DNA from: CAVVSD01 sp963757125
GTDB taxonomy: Bacteria; Actinomycetota; Thermoleophilia; Solirubrobacterales; Solirubrobacteraceae
DNA length: 64,000 nucleotides
Direction: 5' to 3'
NCBI GenBank assembly: GCA_963757125.1
Contig: CAVWQP010000004.1
Coordinates: forward strand, 496,001-560,000
Positions 50,910 to 60,938 of this stretch are shown here, piece after piece. The position numbers were made by a program, and so were the translations under genes. The notes beneath the pieces are model-generated. The model was not told the origin of the DNA and searched no databases. It was given only the letters and a program-made list of their open reading frames with translations. The first letter of the stretch is position 1; each line of letters starts with the position of its first letter.

Positions 50910-53378
50910 ATGCCCCGCCCGAACCCAGAGCTCATCACCTTCACGATCGACGGCCGCGAGGTGCAGGCCCCGGTCAACTCGATGCTGGTCGACGCCGCCA
51001 AGCACGGCGACGTCGAGATCCCGGTCTTCTGCTACGAGCCCAAGCTCGGCGCGCCCGTCGGCGCCTGCCGCATGTGCCTCGTGGAGGTCGAGGGCATCCC
51101 GAAGCTGCAGACCGGCTGCTCGACGCCGGTCAAGGACGGCATGGTCGTCCACACGCAGACCGACCGCGTGCGGGAGGCGCAGGAGGCCGTCGTCGAGTTC
51201 CTCCTCGTCAACCACCCGCTCGACTGCCCGGTCTGCGACAAGGGCGGCGAGTGCCCCCTGCAGGACATCTCCTTCGGCTGGGGCGGCGGCCGCTCGCGCT
51301 TCATCGAGCCCAAGCGCCACTTCCAGAAGCCGCTCGGCCTCTCGCCGCTCATCGCGATCGACCGCGAGCGCTGCATCCTCTGCTACCGCTGCGTGCGCTT
51401 CAGCCAGGAGATCTCCGAGGACTACCAGCTGGTCCTCCAGGAGCGCGGCGCCGACACGTACGTCGCGACGTTCGACGGGCACCCCTACGTCGCCCCGTTC
51501 AGCGGCAACATCATCGAGCTCTGCCCCGTCGGCGCGCTGACGTCGCAGCCGTACCGCTTCCGCGCGCGCCCGTGGGACATCGAGGGCTCGGGCTCGGTCT
51601 GCGCGCTCTGCCCTGGTCAGTGCAACGTCGAGCTCACGGTCCGCGACGAGCGCGTCCTGCGCGTCCTCTCCCGCGACCACGACGAGGTCGACGACGGGTG
51701 GCTCTGCGACCGCGGACGCTTCGCGTACCAATCCATCCACGTCGACGAGCGCATCACCCAGCCGATGCTGCGCGACGGCGGCGAGCTGGCACCGGTGAGC
51801 TGGGAGCGCGCGCTCGAGGCCGCCGCGGGCGCCCTGGCCCGCATGCACGGCCGCGTCGGCGCGCTGGCGGGCGACGGCACGACGAACGAGGAGGGCTTCC
51901 TCCTCCAGCGCCTCATGCGCGAGGGCGTCGACTCGCCGCACCTGGACTCCCGCGCCTCGGGCCGCCTCCCGGCGGGCCTGCAGGCCGCGCTCGGCAGCCC
52001 GTCGGTGCAGGCGACGATCCCCGACATCGAGTTCGCGCACGCCGTCCTCGTCCTCGACTGCGAGCCGGTCGACGACATGCCGATCGTCGACCTGCGGATC
52101 CGCAAGGGCGTCCGGCGCAACGGCGTCAAGCTGGCCGTGGCGTCCAGCCGTCCCTCGTCGCTGGACCCGAACGCGGGTGCCATCGCCCGCTTCGCGCCGG
52201 GCGCCGGCGAGGCGTTCGTCGCCGCCCTCAGCGCCGCGCTGGGCGGCGGGGGCGTGCTCGACGAGCTCGCGCAGGCCGCCGGCTCGACCGCCCACGAGGT
52301 CGGCGCGGTCGCCGACCTGCTGCGCGACGCCGGCGAGGACATCGTCATCGTCTGGGGCGAGCGCCTGACGCACGGCGCGCGCGGCGCGCACGCCGCCCGC
52401 GCGCTGCTGAACGTCGCCGGGCGCATCGTGCCGCGCGACCACGCCGGCGCCGGCCTGCTCGAGGTCCCCTCGACGTCGAACGGGCGCGGGATGCGCGAGG
52501 TCGGCTTCCTCCCCACCGCCGGCCCCGGGCTCACCGCCACGGCCGAGGGGCACGACACGGCGGGCATCGCCGCGGCGGCCGCCTCTGGCGAGCTCACCGC
52601 CCTGTACCTCCTGCACGTCGATCCGCTGCGCTCGCTGCCGGGCCGCGCGCTCTGGGAGGAGGCGCTGGAGAAGGCGACGACCGTCATCGCCCACGCGTCG
52701 TTCCTCACCGAGGGCATCCGCGACCACGCGACCGTCGTCTTCCCCGCGGAGGCCTACGCGGAGAAGGAGGGGACGCTCACGCACCCCGACGGGCGCCTGC
52801 AGCGGCTGCGCTCCGCGATCGCCCACCCCGGCGACGTGCGAGCCGAGTGGCAGGTCATCGCCGACCTCGCCGCCCGTGTCGGCGTCGACGCCCGGACGCT
52901 GACCGGCGGCATGGCGTTCACCCAGCTCGCGGCCGAGGTCCCCTTCTACGCCGGCATCACGCTCGACGAGATCGGCGGGCGCGGCGTCCGCTGGCCCGAG
53001 CGCAACGCTGCGCTGTGGCCGCAGGGCGACAGCGGGCCGTTCGGCCTGGAGATGCCGCCCTACGCGCCGACGCCGAACGGGAGCCTGCGGCTCGGGACGT
53101 ACCGCTCGATCTGGGCCGCGCCCGAGGTCGACGTCGCCCCGGCGCTCAAGTTCCTCGCCGCACGTCAGATCGTCGAGCTCAACCCCGCCGACGCCGCGCG
53201 CCTGGGCGTGGACCACGGCGACCGCGTCGCCGCGGGCGCCGACGGCCGCCGCGTCATCGGCAAGGTCCACCTGCGCTCCGACGCGCCCGCGGGCACGGCC
53301 TTCCTGCAGACCGGCACCCGCGAGGACTCGGCAGCCGGGCTGCCCGCGGGCGGGCTCGTGGAGATCACGCGCGCATGA
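50910..53378 (+). CDS. nuoG: NADH-quinone oxidoreductase subunit G
   Basis: An 822-residue subunit with several iron-sulfur clusters. N-terminal 2Fe-2S: FCYEPKLGAPVGACRMCLVEVEG. Then NHPLDCPVCDKGGECPLQD (His-Cys ligated N5), ERCILCYRCVRFSQEI with ELCPVGALT (N4), and GSVCALCPGQCNVELTVRD, the extra cluster N7 found in many bacteria. The remaining 550 residues are a molybdopterin-oxidoreductase-fold relic. The next gene begins inside its stop (ATGA). Confidence 0.95.
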   Translation: MPRPNPELITFTIDGREVQAPVNSMLVDAAKHGDVEIPVFCYEPKLGAPVGACRMCLVEVEGIPKLQTGCSTPVKDGMVVHTQTDRVREAQEAVVEFLLVNHPLDCPVCDKGGECPLQDISFGWGGGRSRFIEPKRHFQKPLGLSPLIAIDRERCILCYRCVRFSQEISEDYQLVLQERGADTYVATFDGHPYVAPFSGNIIELCPVGALTSQPYRFRARPWDIEGSGSVCALCPGQCNVELTVRDERVLRVLSRDHDEVDDGWLCDRGRFAYQSIHVDERITQPMLRDGGELAPVSWERALEAAAGALARMHGRVGALAGDGTTNEEGFLLQRLMREGVDSPHLDSRASGRLPAGLQAALGSPSVQATIPDIEFAHAVLVLDCEPVDDMPIVDLRIRKGVRRNGVKLAVASSRPSSLDPNAGAIARFAPGAGEAFVAALSAALGGGGVLDELAQAAGSTAHEVGAVADLLRDAGEDIVIVWGERLTHGARGAHAARALLNVAGRIVPRDHAGAGLLEVPSTSNGRGMREVGFLPTAGPGLTATAEGHDTAGIAAAAASGELTALYLLHVDPLRSLPGRALWEEALEKATTVIAHASFLTEGIRDHATVVFPAEAYAEKEGTLTHPDGRLQRLRSAIAHPGDVRAEWQVIADLAARVGVDARTLTGGMAFTQLAAEVPFYAGITLDEIGGRGVRWPERNAALWPQGDSGPFGLEMPPYAPTPNGSLRLGTYRSIWAAPEVDVAPALKFLAARQIVELNPADAARLGVDHGDRVAAGADGRRVIGKVHLRSDAPAGTAFLQTGTREDSAAGLPAGGLVEITRA

Positions 53379-54400
53379 CCGTCCTGGCCGACATCAACTA
53401 CGTCGAGCCGTGGTGGATGCAGATCCTGAAGTCGCTGGTGATCTTCCTGGTGATCTTCAACTTCGTGCCGGTCGTGCTCATGGCCGACCGCAAGGTGCTC
53501 GGCCGCTTCCAGCAGCGCTACGGGCCGAACCGCGTCGGCCCGTTCGGCGCGCTGCAGCCGATCGCCGACATCCTGAAGCTCCTCGGCAAGGAGGACTTCC
53601 GGACCTGGAACTCGGTGGCGTTCCTGCACCGCATCGCCCCGATCCTCTCGGTCATCGCGGCCGCCGGCGTCGTCGCCGTCGTCCCGTTCGGCCCCACGAC
53701 GGACATCTTCGGCACCGAGACCGGCCTGTACGGCATGGACGTGTCGATCGGGCCGCTGTGGGTCTTCGCACTGAGCGCGGTCGCGTTCTACGGCCTCATG
53801 CTCGGCGGCTGGGCGAGCGGCTCGAAGTACTCCTTCCTCGGCTCGATGCGCGCGGCGGCGCAGCTCATCTCCTACGAGGTGGCGCAGGGCCTCTCGCTCG
53901 TCGGCGTGATCATGACCGCGGGCACGCTGTCGCTCGTCGGCATCGTCGAGGGCCAGGCGGGCATGTGGTACGTCATCCCGCAGTTCGTCGGCTTCATCAT
54001 CTTCCTGGTCGCGACGCTGGCCGAGACCAACCGCCCGCCGTTCGACCTCGCGGAGGCGGACGCAGAGCTGGTGCAGGGCTACATGACCGAGTACGGCGGC
54101 TCGAAGTTCGGCGCGTACTACATGGCCGAGTACCTGAACATGATCGTCGCGTCGCTGCTGATCGTGACGTTCTTCCTCGGCGGCTGGTGGCTGCCGTTCG
54201 GCATCCATCCCCCGACGTGGGTCTATCCCATCGTCGTGCTGGGGAAGATGCTCATCTTCGTCTACCTGTTCATCTGGGTCCGGGCGACGCTGCCGCGGCC
54301 GCGCTACGACCAGCTCATGTCACTGGGCTGGAAGGTGCTGCTGCCGCTGGCGACGCTCAACGCCCTCGTGACGGCGATCATCGTGGTGGTGACTGACTGA
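53375..54400 (+). CDS. nuoH: NADH-quinone oxidoreductase subunit H
   Basis: A 341-residue, eight- to nine-TM subunit that forms the quinone channel entrance. RKVLGRFQQRYGPNRVGPFGALQPIADILKLL and AETNRPPFDLAEADAELVQGYMTEYGGSKFGAYYMAEY contain the conserved Arg, Glu and Asp residues that couple quinone reduction to pumping. Confidence 0.95.
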   Translation: MTVLADINYVEPWWMQILKSLVIFLVIFNFVPVVLMADRKVLGRFQQRYGPNRVGPFGALQPIADILKLLGKEDFRTWNSVAFLHRIAPILSVIAAAGVVAVVPFGPTTDIFGTETGLYGMDVSIGPLWVFALSAVAFYGLMLGGWASGSKYSFLGSMRAAAQLISYEVAQGLSLVGVIMTAGTLSLVGIVEGQAGMWYVIPQFVGFIIFLVATLAETNRPPFDLAEADAELVQGYMTEYGGSKFGAYYMAEYLNMIVASLLIVTFFLGGWWLPFGIHPPTWVYPIVVLGKMLIFVYLFIWVRATLPRPRYDQLMSLGWKVLLPLATLNALVTAIIVVVTD

Positions 54401-54933
54401 TGGCTTGGGATCCCGGCGACGACGTCATCGAGGTGGTGCGCGGCCCCGAGGCCGGCGGCCCCGGTGGCTTCTACCGCGCGTTCGGCGAGACGCTGCGCGG
54501 GCTGAAGACGACCTTCGCGCGCCAGTTCGAGGACGTCCCGACGCACCAGTACCCCGAGGACAAGGTCCCGGTGTACCCCCGCTTCCGGGGGCGCCACCGG
54601 CTGCACCGCTTCGAGGACACCGGGCTGGAGAAGTGCGTCGGCTGCTCGCTGTGCGCGGCCGCCTGCCCGGCCGACTGCATCCGGGTCGTGGCGGCGGAGA
54701 ACACCGAGACCGAGCGCGTCAGCGCCGGCGAGCGCTACGCCGCGGTGTACGAGATCAACCTCTCGCGCTGCATCTTCTGCGGATACTGCGAGGTCGCGTG
54801 CCCGTTCGACGCGATCACGATGGGCCACGACTACGAGATGTCCGACTACCACCGCTCCGATCTCATCTTCACGAAGGAGATGCTGCTGGCGGAGCCGTTG
54901 GAGCGGACGCCGCTGCGGACGGAGGGCGAGTAG
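54400..54933 (+). CDS. nuoI: NADH-quinone oxidoreductase subunit I
   Basis: A 177-residue ferredoxin-like subunit carrying N6a and N6b. CVGCSLCAAACPADCIRV and CIFCGYCEVACPFDAITMGHDYEM are the two CX2CX2CX3CP motifs. The N-terminal amphipathic helix (GETLRGLKTTFARQFEDVPTHQYPEDKV) fits against the membrane arm. Single-base overlap with nuoH. Confidence 0.95.
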   Translation: MAWDPGDDVIEVVRGPEAGGPGGFYRAFGETLRGLKTTFARQFEDVPTHQYPEDKVPVYPRFRGRHRLHRFEDTGLEKCVGCSLCAAACPADCIRVVAAENTETERVSAGERYAAVYEINLSRCIFCGYCEVACPFDAITMGHDYEMSDYHRSDLIFTKEMLLAEPLERTPLRTEGE

Positions 54934-54949
54934 CCTCTCGCGCCGCACG

Positions 54950-55612
54950 ATGGACGCCGTTCTGTTCTTCATCGCCGCCATCGGCGCCATTGCAGGCGCG
55001 GTGGGCGTCGTCACCCTGAGAAACCCGTTCTACAGCGTGCTCGCGCTCGTGAGCCACCTGTTCGCGCTGGCGGTGCTCTTCCTGCTGCTCATGGCGCAGT
55101 TCGTCGCCGCGGCGCAGATCGTCGTGTACGCCGGCGCGGTGATGGTGCTCTACGTCTTCGTCGTCGCCTACATCGGCGACCAGGACGAGCCCGTCCGGCC
55201 GGAGGACGGCGGCGGGCTGAAGTGGGTCGCGATCGTCGCAGGCGGCTGCCTCTTCGTCGTGCTCATCCTCTCGCTGCTGGGCACCGGGCTGTCGGGCGTC
55301 GACAGCGAGGGCGCCGACCTCGGCGCCGGCTTCGGCCAGCCCGGCGAGATCGGCAAGCTGCTGCTGACGAAGTTCCTGCTGCCGTTCGAGGTCGCGTCCT
55401 TCCTGCTGCTCGTCGCCGCCGTCGGCGCCGTCGTCCTCGCCCGCCGCCGCGGTGGGCTCGAGGGCGCGACGGGCGGGCAGATCACCGTCGCCGACCTGTT
55501 CCGCGTGCCCCCGGGCACCGGCTCGATGCGCGAGGGCCTCGGCCGGCCGACCGGCACGAACCCGGGCGCAGGCGACACGCCCGAAGCCCTGCCGAGCGGA
55601 GAACGCCAGTGA
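54950..55612 (+). CDS. nuoJ: NADH-quinone oxidoreductase subunit J
   Basis: A 220-residue membrane subunit with five TM segments. NPFYSVLALVSHLFALAVLFLLLMAQFVAAAQIVVYAGAVMVLYVFVVAYIGD is the conserved TM2-TM3 region. The last 40 residues are hydrophilic with a Pro/Gly tail and are not conserved. Confidence 0.93.
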   Translation: MDAVLFFIAAIGAIAGAVGVVTLRNPFYSVLALVSHLFALAVLFLLLMAQFVAAAQIVVYAGAVMVLYVFVVAYIGDQDEPVRPEDGGGLKWVAIVAGGCLFVVLILSLLGTGLSGVDSEGADLGAGFGQPGEIGKLLLTKFLLPFEVASFLLLVAAVGAVVLARRRGGLEGATGGQITVADLFRVPPGTGSMREGLGRPTGTNPGAGDTPEALPSGERQ

Positions 55613-55908
55613 ACATCGGCTGGTATCTCGCCGTGTCGGCGATCGTGTTCTGCATCGGCGCCGGCGGGGTGCTCACCCGCCGCAACCCGCTGGTCATCCT
55701 GCTCTGCCTGGAGCTGATGCTCAACGCGGCGAACCTCGCGCTCATCGCCTTCAGCCGCATGCACGGCAACGGGGACGGCCAGATCTTCGCGATCATCGTC
55801 ATGGTCGTCGCCGCCTGCGAGGTCACCGTCGGCCTCGGCGTCATCGTCGCCATGTACCGGCGGCGCCTGCCCATCGACGTCGACGAGCTGCGGACGCTCC
55901 AGGGATGA
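55609..55908 (+). CDS. nuoK: NADH-quinone oxidoreductase subunit K
   Basis: A 99-residue three-TM subunit related to MrpC. RRNPLVILLCLELMLNAANLALIAF contains the pumping Glu of TM2, and IIVMVVAACEVTVGLGVIVAMYRR the second. GTG 55609 overlaps nuoJ; ATGA at its stop begins nuoL. Confidence 0.93.
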   Translation: MNIGWYLAVSAIVFCIGAGGVLTRRNPLVILLCLELMLNAANLALIAFSRMHGNGDGQIFAIIVMVVAACEVTVGLGVIVAMYRRRLPIDVDELRTLQG

Positions 55909-57921
55909 CGCACGGTCAAGACCTTCGCGTGGATCTGCCTGCTCGCGCCGCTGGCCGGGTCGATCCTCAACGCCCTCCTCTTCCGCGTCACCCGCGGGCG
56001 CATGCCTGGCTACATCGCCACGGGCTTCATGGTCGTGTCGTTCGCGGCGGCGGTGGTCACGCTCATCTCGCTGCAGGGCCTCAACGGCGAGGACCGCCAG
56101 GTCCAGACGGTCGCGTGGGACCTCGCGAACACCGTCGGCGTCGACGCCCAGATCAGCCTGCTGATCGACCCGCTGGCGATCTTCATGATGCTCGTGGTGA
56201 GCGGCGTCTCGACGCTCATCCACCTGTACGCCGTGTCGTACATGGGGTCGGACCGCGGCTACACGCGGTTCTTCAGCTACCTCAACTTCTTCGTCTTCTC
56301 GATGCTGCTGCTGGTCATGGCCGGCAACTTCGTCCTGCTCATCATCGGGTGGGCGTTCGTCGGCGCGGCCTCCTACCTGCTCATCTCCTTCTGGTTCCGC
56401 CGCGAGACGGCGACGCGCGCCGGCATCAAGGCGTTCGTCATCAACGTGCTCGGCGACGTCGGCCTCGTGCTCGGGACGTTCTTCATCTTCCGCAGCACGG
56501 GGACGCTGAACTTCCTCGACGTCTTCGCCCAGGCGCCCGACGTCTTCGGCCACAACGACGGCGACCTCATCGGCGGCCTGCTCCTGCTGCTCGTCGGCGC
56601 GTTCGCGAAGTCCGCCCAGGTGCCGCTGCATACGTGGCTCCCGGACGCCATGGAGGGCCCGACCCCGGTCTCCGCCCTGATCCACGCGGCGACGATGGTC
56701 ACCGCGGGCGTCTACCTCATCGCGCGCATGTGGCCGCTGTTCGAGATCACACCCGCGGCCGCCGCGGTGGGCGCCGGGATCGGTGCGCTGACGATGTTCA
56801 TCGCCGCGACGATCGCCCTCACGCAGACCGATCTGAAACGCGTCATCGCCTACTCGACGATGTCCCAGATCGGCTACATGATCATGGCCGTGTCGTCCGG
56901 CGCCTACGTCGCCGGGCTGTTCCACCTCATGACGCACGCCTTCTTCAAGGCGCTGCTGTTCATGGCCGCAGGCTCGGTGATCTCCGCGATGGCGGGCGTC
57001 CAGAACCTGGACAAGATGGGCGGCTTCCGCAAGTCGATGCCGTTCACGTTCGGGTGCTTCATCGTCGGCGGCCTCGCGCTCTCCGGCGTGCCACCGTTCT
57101 CCGGCTTCTTCTCCAAGGACGAGATCCTCGCCGCCGTCGGCTCCGAGGGCGGCTGGCACGTCATCCTCGCCGTCCTCGGCTACATCGTCGCGTTCATGAC
57201 CGCCGTCTACACGTTCCGGATGATCTTCCGGGCGTTCCTGGGCGAGGCGGTCCCGGAGGCGCGCGAGCTCGAGGAGGGCCACCTCCACCACGTCGACGTG
57301 CACACGAACCCCGTGTCCGGCGAGGTCGAGGACACCGACGTCGGCTTCCCGGGCCCCGACCACCACATCGCCGAGCGCGAGCCCTCGATGAAGGTCGCCA
57401 TGACCGGCCTCGCGATCCTCACGATCATCGGCGGCTTCATCCAGATCCCGTGGGTGGACCACGTCCTCGAGACGTTCCTCGAGCCGACGTTCGCGGGCTC
57501 GGTCTACTTCGAGACGGTGCACCCGTCCAACGAGCTGACCGCCTTCGGCCTGACCATCGGCTCGATCATCGCCATCACGGGCATCGGGGTCGCCTACTTC
57601 ATCTGGGTCATGCACCCGGGCACCTCGGAGCGCATCCGCCTGCGGGTGAAGCCGCTGTACACGTTCTCGTTCAACAAGTGGTACTTCGACGAGGCGATCG
57701 ACTTCCTGATCGTCCGCCCGTCGAAGCGCGCCGGCGGCATCGCGGGGTCGGTCATCGAGCGCGGGTTCATCGACAAGGGCATCACGGGCGGCGCCAGCGG
57801 CGCCGTGCGCGCCGGGTCCGCCGCGGTGCGCGCGGCCCAGACCGGCTTCCTGCGCTACTACGCCGCGCTCGTCGTCGTCGGCATGGTCGCGGTCACCGCC
57901 TACTTCCTCATCCAGACGTGA
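55905..57921 (+). CDS. nuoL: NADH-quinone oxidoreductase subunit L, frameshifted near its start
   Basis: Antiporter-like subunit with about sixteen TM segments and the long lateral helix. SAQVPLHTWLPDAMEGPTPVSALIHAATMV, with the Lys and His of the proton path, and the C-terminal amphipathic helix region. ATG 55905 overlaps the nuoK stop, but that frame fails after four codons (MTHG); the real N-terminus KTFAWICLLAPLAGSILNALLF lies one frame on and has no start codon until 56002. Dropping one G at 55914-55915 gives MTHVKTFAWICLLAPL, a normal NuoL start. If read without correction, the protein would begin at 56002 and miss the first TM helix. Confidence 0.92.
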
Positions 57922-59423
57922 CCGTCTACCTGTCGATCCTCATCTTCCTGCCGCTCGCGGCCGCGGTCGTCGGCCTCCTGCTGCCGACGGCGCTCGTGCG
58001 CGCCGCGGCGATCGCGGGCACGGTCCTCGCGCTCATCTACGCGGTCATCGCGCTGGCCGACTTCGACAGCGCGACGAGCGGCCTGCAGTTCGTCACGAAC
58101 GACCGCTGGATCCCCTCGCTCGGGATCCGCTGGAAGCTCGGCATCGACGGCCTGAACCTCTTCCTCGTCCTCCTGACCACCGTCCTGTGGACGGCGAGCA
58201 CGATCTGGGCGTCGCTGCGCGAGTGGGAGCGGCCCAAGCTCTTCTTCTTCCACCTGGCGCTCGCCGAGACCGCCGTGCTCGGCGCGCTGCTCGCCCAGGA
58301 CCTCGCGCTCTTCGTCATCTTCTTCGACCTCATGCTGGTCCCGTTCTTCTTCCTGACGGGCCAGTGGGGCAGCGGCGACAGGGTGCGGGCGACGATCAAG
58401 CTCGTGATCTACACCCTCGTCGGCTCGCTGCTCATGCTGAGCGCGGCCGTCGCGACGGGCGTGCTGTCGGCGACCGGCGACCAGTCGGTGACGTTCGAGA
58501 TCAGCGCGCTCGCGCAGCGGACGCTGCCGGCGGGCACGCAGGACTGGATCTTCCTGTTCTTCGCGGCCGCGTTCCTCGTGAAGATGCCGGCGTTCCCGCT
58601 GCACGGCTGGATGCCGGACGGGTACTCCGCGATGCCGATGCCGGTCCTCGCCGTCTTCTCCGGCGTGCTGTCCAAGGTCGCCGCCTACGGGTTCCTGCGC
58701 ATCTGCCTGCCGCTGTTCCCCGACGCGTCGGTGCACTACCAGGAGTTCATGCTCGTCCTCGCGCTCTTGTCGATCCTCTACGGATCGGTGATGGCGTTCT
58801 CGGCGACGAACGCCCGGCTCGTGCTCGGGTACTCGTCCGTCGCCCAGCTCGGGTTCATCGTGCTCGGGATCTTCGCGCTGCGAGACACGTCGACGCAGGG
58901 CGCGATCCTCCAGGCGGTCAACCACGGGCTCGTCGTCGTGCCCGCGTTCTTCGTGGTCGCGCTGCTCGCCGAGCGCGTCGGCTCGGAGGACCTGCGCGAC
59001 ATGGGCGGCCTGGCGCTGCGCGCGCCCGTCCTGGCGGCGCTCGCGCTCATCGTGACCTTCGGCGTCCTGGCGATGCCGGGGTCGTCGAACTTCATCGGCG
59101 AGTTCATGATCCTGCTCGGGGCGTTCCAGTCGAAGATCGTCTTCGCGTTCGTCGCCAGCACCGGCGTCGTGCTCGCCGCGGTCTACGCGCTGCGGCTGTT
59201 CATCACCGCGTTCCACAACAACCGGGGTGTCGAGCGGGTGGAATCGCGGGAGATCTCGCTGCGCGACAGCTTCGTGCTCGTCCCGCTCGTGCTCGTGCTC
59301 ATCGCGCTGTCGCTGTACCCGCAGCTCGCGCTGCACCGCAGCGAGCGCTCCGCGACGGAGTCGGTGGCGGCCGCGCAGGCGATCCAGACCGGTGAGCCGG
59401 CCGCGTCGAGGGAGGCGCCGTGA
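57918..59423 (+). CDS. nuoM: NADH-quinone oxidoreductase subunit M
   Basis: A 501-residue antiporter-like subunit with fourteen TM segments. GIDGLNLFLVLLTT, FHLALAETAVLGALLAQDLALFVIFFDLMLVPFFFLTGQWG (TM4-TM5 with the pumping Glu), FLVKMPAFPLHGWMPDGYSAMPMPVLAVFSGVLSKVAAYG with the Lys/His channel. GTG 57918 overlaps nuoL. Confidence 0.95.
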   Translation: MTVYLSILIFLPLAAAVVGLLLPTALVRAAAIAGTVLALIYAVIALADFDSATSGLQFVTNDRWIPSLGIRWKLGIDGLNLFLVLLTTVLWTASTIWASLREWERPKLFFFHLALAETAVLGALLAQDLALFVIFFDLMLVPFFFLTGQWGSGDRVRATIKLVIYTLVGSLLMLSAAVATGVLSATGDQSVTFEISALAQRTLPAGTQDWIFLFFAAAFLVKMPAFPLHGWMPDGYSAMPMPVLAVFSGVLSKVAAYGFLRICLPLFPDASVHYQEFMLVLALLSILYGSVMAFSATNARLVLGYSSVAQLGFIVLGIFALRDTSTQGAILQAVNHGLVVVPAFFVVALLAERVGSEDLRDMGGLALRAPVLAALALIVTFGVLAMPGSSNFIGEFMILLGAFQSKIVFAFVASTGVVLAAVYALRLFITAFHNNRGVERVESREISLRDSFVLVPLVLVLIALSLYPQLALHRSERSATESVAAAQAIQTGEPAASREAP

Positions 59424-60931
59424 TCGAGACGCCGACCATCGACTGGGCGGGCCTCTCCCCGCTCGTCGCGCTGCTCGGGGGCGCGCTCCTCGTCCTCGTC
59501 GTCGGCCTCGGCCGCCCGCGCTGGGTGCGCGAGGGCGTCGTGCCGTTCGTCGCGATCGCGAGCTTCGGGGCCGCGATCGGCCTGTCGATCTGGCAGTGGG
59601 GCGAGCGCAAGGACCTCATGGAGGGCGCGCTGCGCCTCGACGAGCTGACGCTCGTGCTCACGATGATCTTCTGCGTCGCGGGCATCGCGGCGACGCTGCT
59701 GGCCTGGCGCCACATCGCGCCGCGCGAGGCGGCCCACGGCGAGTTCTACTGCCTGCTGCTGAGCGCGACGGCGGGCATGTTCGTGCTCGTCGCGGCGACG
59801 AACCTCGTGACGCTCTTCCTCGGCCTCGAGCTGCTGTCGATCCCGCTGTACGTCCTGTGCGCGACCGAGACGCGCCGCGAGGGCTCGCTGGAAGCGGGGC
59901 TGAAGTACCTCATCGTCGGCTCGGTCGGCTCGGCGACGCTGCTGTTCGGGCTCGCGTTCATCTACGGCGCGACCGGCTCCACCGACTTCAGCGGCATCGC
60001 CCAGGCGATCAACGAGTCGGTGTCCGACGACTCGCTGCTGCTGGGCGGCATCGCGCTCGCGATGGTCGGCCTCGCCTTCAAGGCGTCCGTCGCGCCGTTC
60101 CACCAGTGGACGCCCGACGTCTACCAGGGCGCCCCGACGCCGGTGACGGCGTTCATGGCGGTGGCGACGAAGGCCGCGGCGCTCGGCGTGACGATCCGCC
60201 TCTTCGACGTCGCGCTCATCGGCGCCAGCGACATCTGGCAGCCGGTGCTCGGGTTCCTCGCGGCGGTGACGATCATCGTCGGCAACGTGGGCGCGCTCGG
60301 TCAGACGTCGCTGAAGCGGATGCTCGCGTACTCGTCCGTCGCGCAGGCGGGCTACCTGCTGGCCGGCGTCGTGGTGGCGACCCAGCTGGGCGTGCAGGCG
60401 ACGGTCTTCTACCTCGCCGTCTACCTGATGATGAACCTGTCGGCCTTCGCGGTGATCATCATCCGCGAGCGCGAGACGCCCCTGGGCGACTCGATCGACG
60501 CGGTCGCCGGCCTGGGCAGCTCGCGACCGCTGCTCGCGTGGCCGCTGACGATCTCGATGCTCGCGCTCGCGGGCTTCCCGGCCACGGGCGGCTTCATCGG
60601 CAAGTTCTTCCTCATCGACGCGTCGGTCGACGGCGGCTACATCTGGCTCGGCGTGTTCATCGTCATCGGCTCGATGATCTCCCTCGGCTACTACCTGCGC
60701 GTCGTCGCGGCCGTCTGGATGCGGCCGGCGCCGCAGCAGGCGACGACCCCGACGGCGGGCGGCTCCCCGCCCGTGCTGGCCGGGGGCGCGCCGGAGGCCG
60801 ACCGCGCGCCCGTCGAGCTGCTGTTCGTCGCCGTGGGCTTCGCGGTGCTGACGCTCGCCGCGGGCATCGTGCCGCAGCCGCTGTTCGACCTGGTCCGCGA
60901 TGCGGGCCAGTCGCTCCCCGGCCTGTTCTAG
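59420..60931 (+). CDS. nuoN: NADH-quinone oxidoreductase subunit N
   Basis: A 503-residue antiporter-like subunit. LFLGLELLSIPLYVLCATETRREGSLEAGLKYLIVGSVGSATLLFG and FKASVAPFHQWTPDVYQGAPTPVTAFMAVATKAAALGV contain the conserved Glu and Lys of the family. GTG 59420 overlaps the nuoM stop. It closes the operon; the convergent DUF4389 gene ends 7 bp further on. Confidence 0.95.
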   Translation: MIETPTIDWAGLSPLVALLGGALLVLVVGLGRPRWVREGVVPFVAIASFGAAIGLSIWQWGERKDLMEGALRLDELTLVLTMIFCVAGIAATLLAWRHIAPREAAHGEFYCLLLSATAGMFVLVAATNLVTLFLGLELLSIPLYVLCATETRREGSLEAGLKYLIVGSVGSATLLFGLAFIYGATGSTDFSGIAQAINESVSDDSLLLGGIALAMVGLAFKASVAPFHQWTPDVYQGAPTPVTAFMAVATKAAALGVTIRLFDVALIGASDIWQPVLGFLAAVTIIVGNVGALGQTSLKRMLAYSSVAQAGYLLAGVVVATQLGVQATVFYLAVYLMMNLSAFAVIIIRERETPLGDSIDAVAGLGSSRPLLAWPLTISMLALAGFPATGGFIGKFFLIDASVDGGYIWLGVFIVIGSMISLGYYLRVVAAVWMRPAPQQATTPTAGGSPPVLAGGAPEADRAPVELLFVAVGFAVLTLAAGIVPQPLFDLVRDAGQSLPGLF

Positions 60932-60938
60932 CGGCTCG

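Noticed and set aside
50724..53270. 848-codon reverse frame opposite nuoG
   Set aside because: Ala/Arg/Asp/Val-rich with no motifs, fully opposite a well-supported gene.
55168..57615. 815-codon reverse frame opposite nuoJ, nuoK and nuoL
   Set aside because: Highly charged repetitive composition, complementary to hydrophobic codons of nuo membrane subunits.
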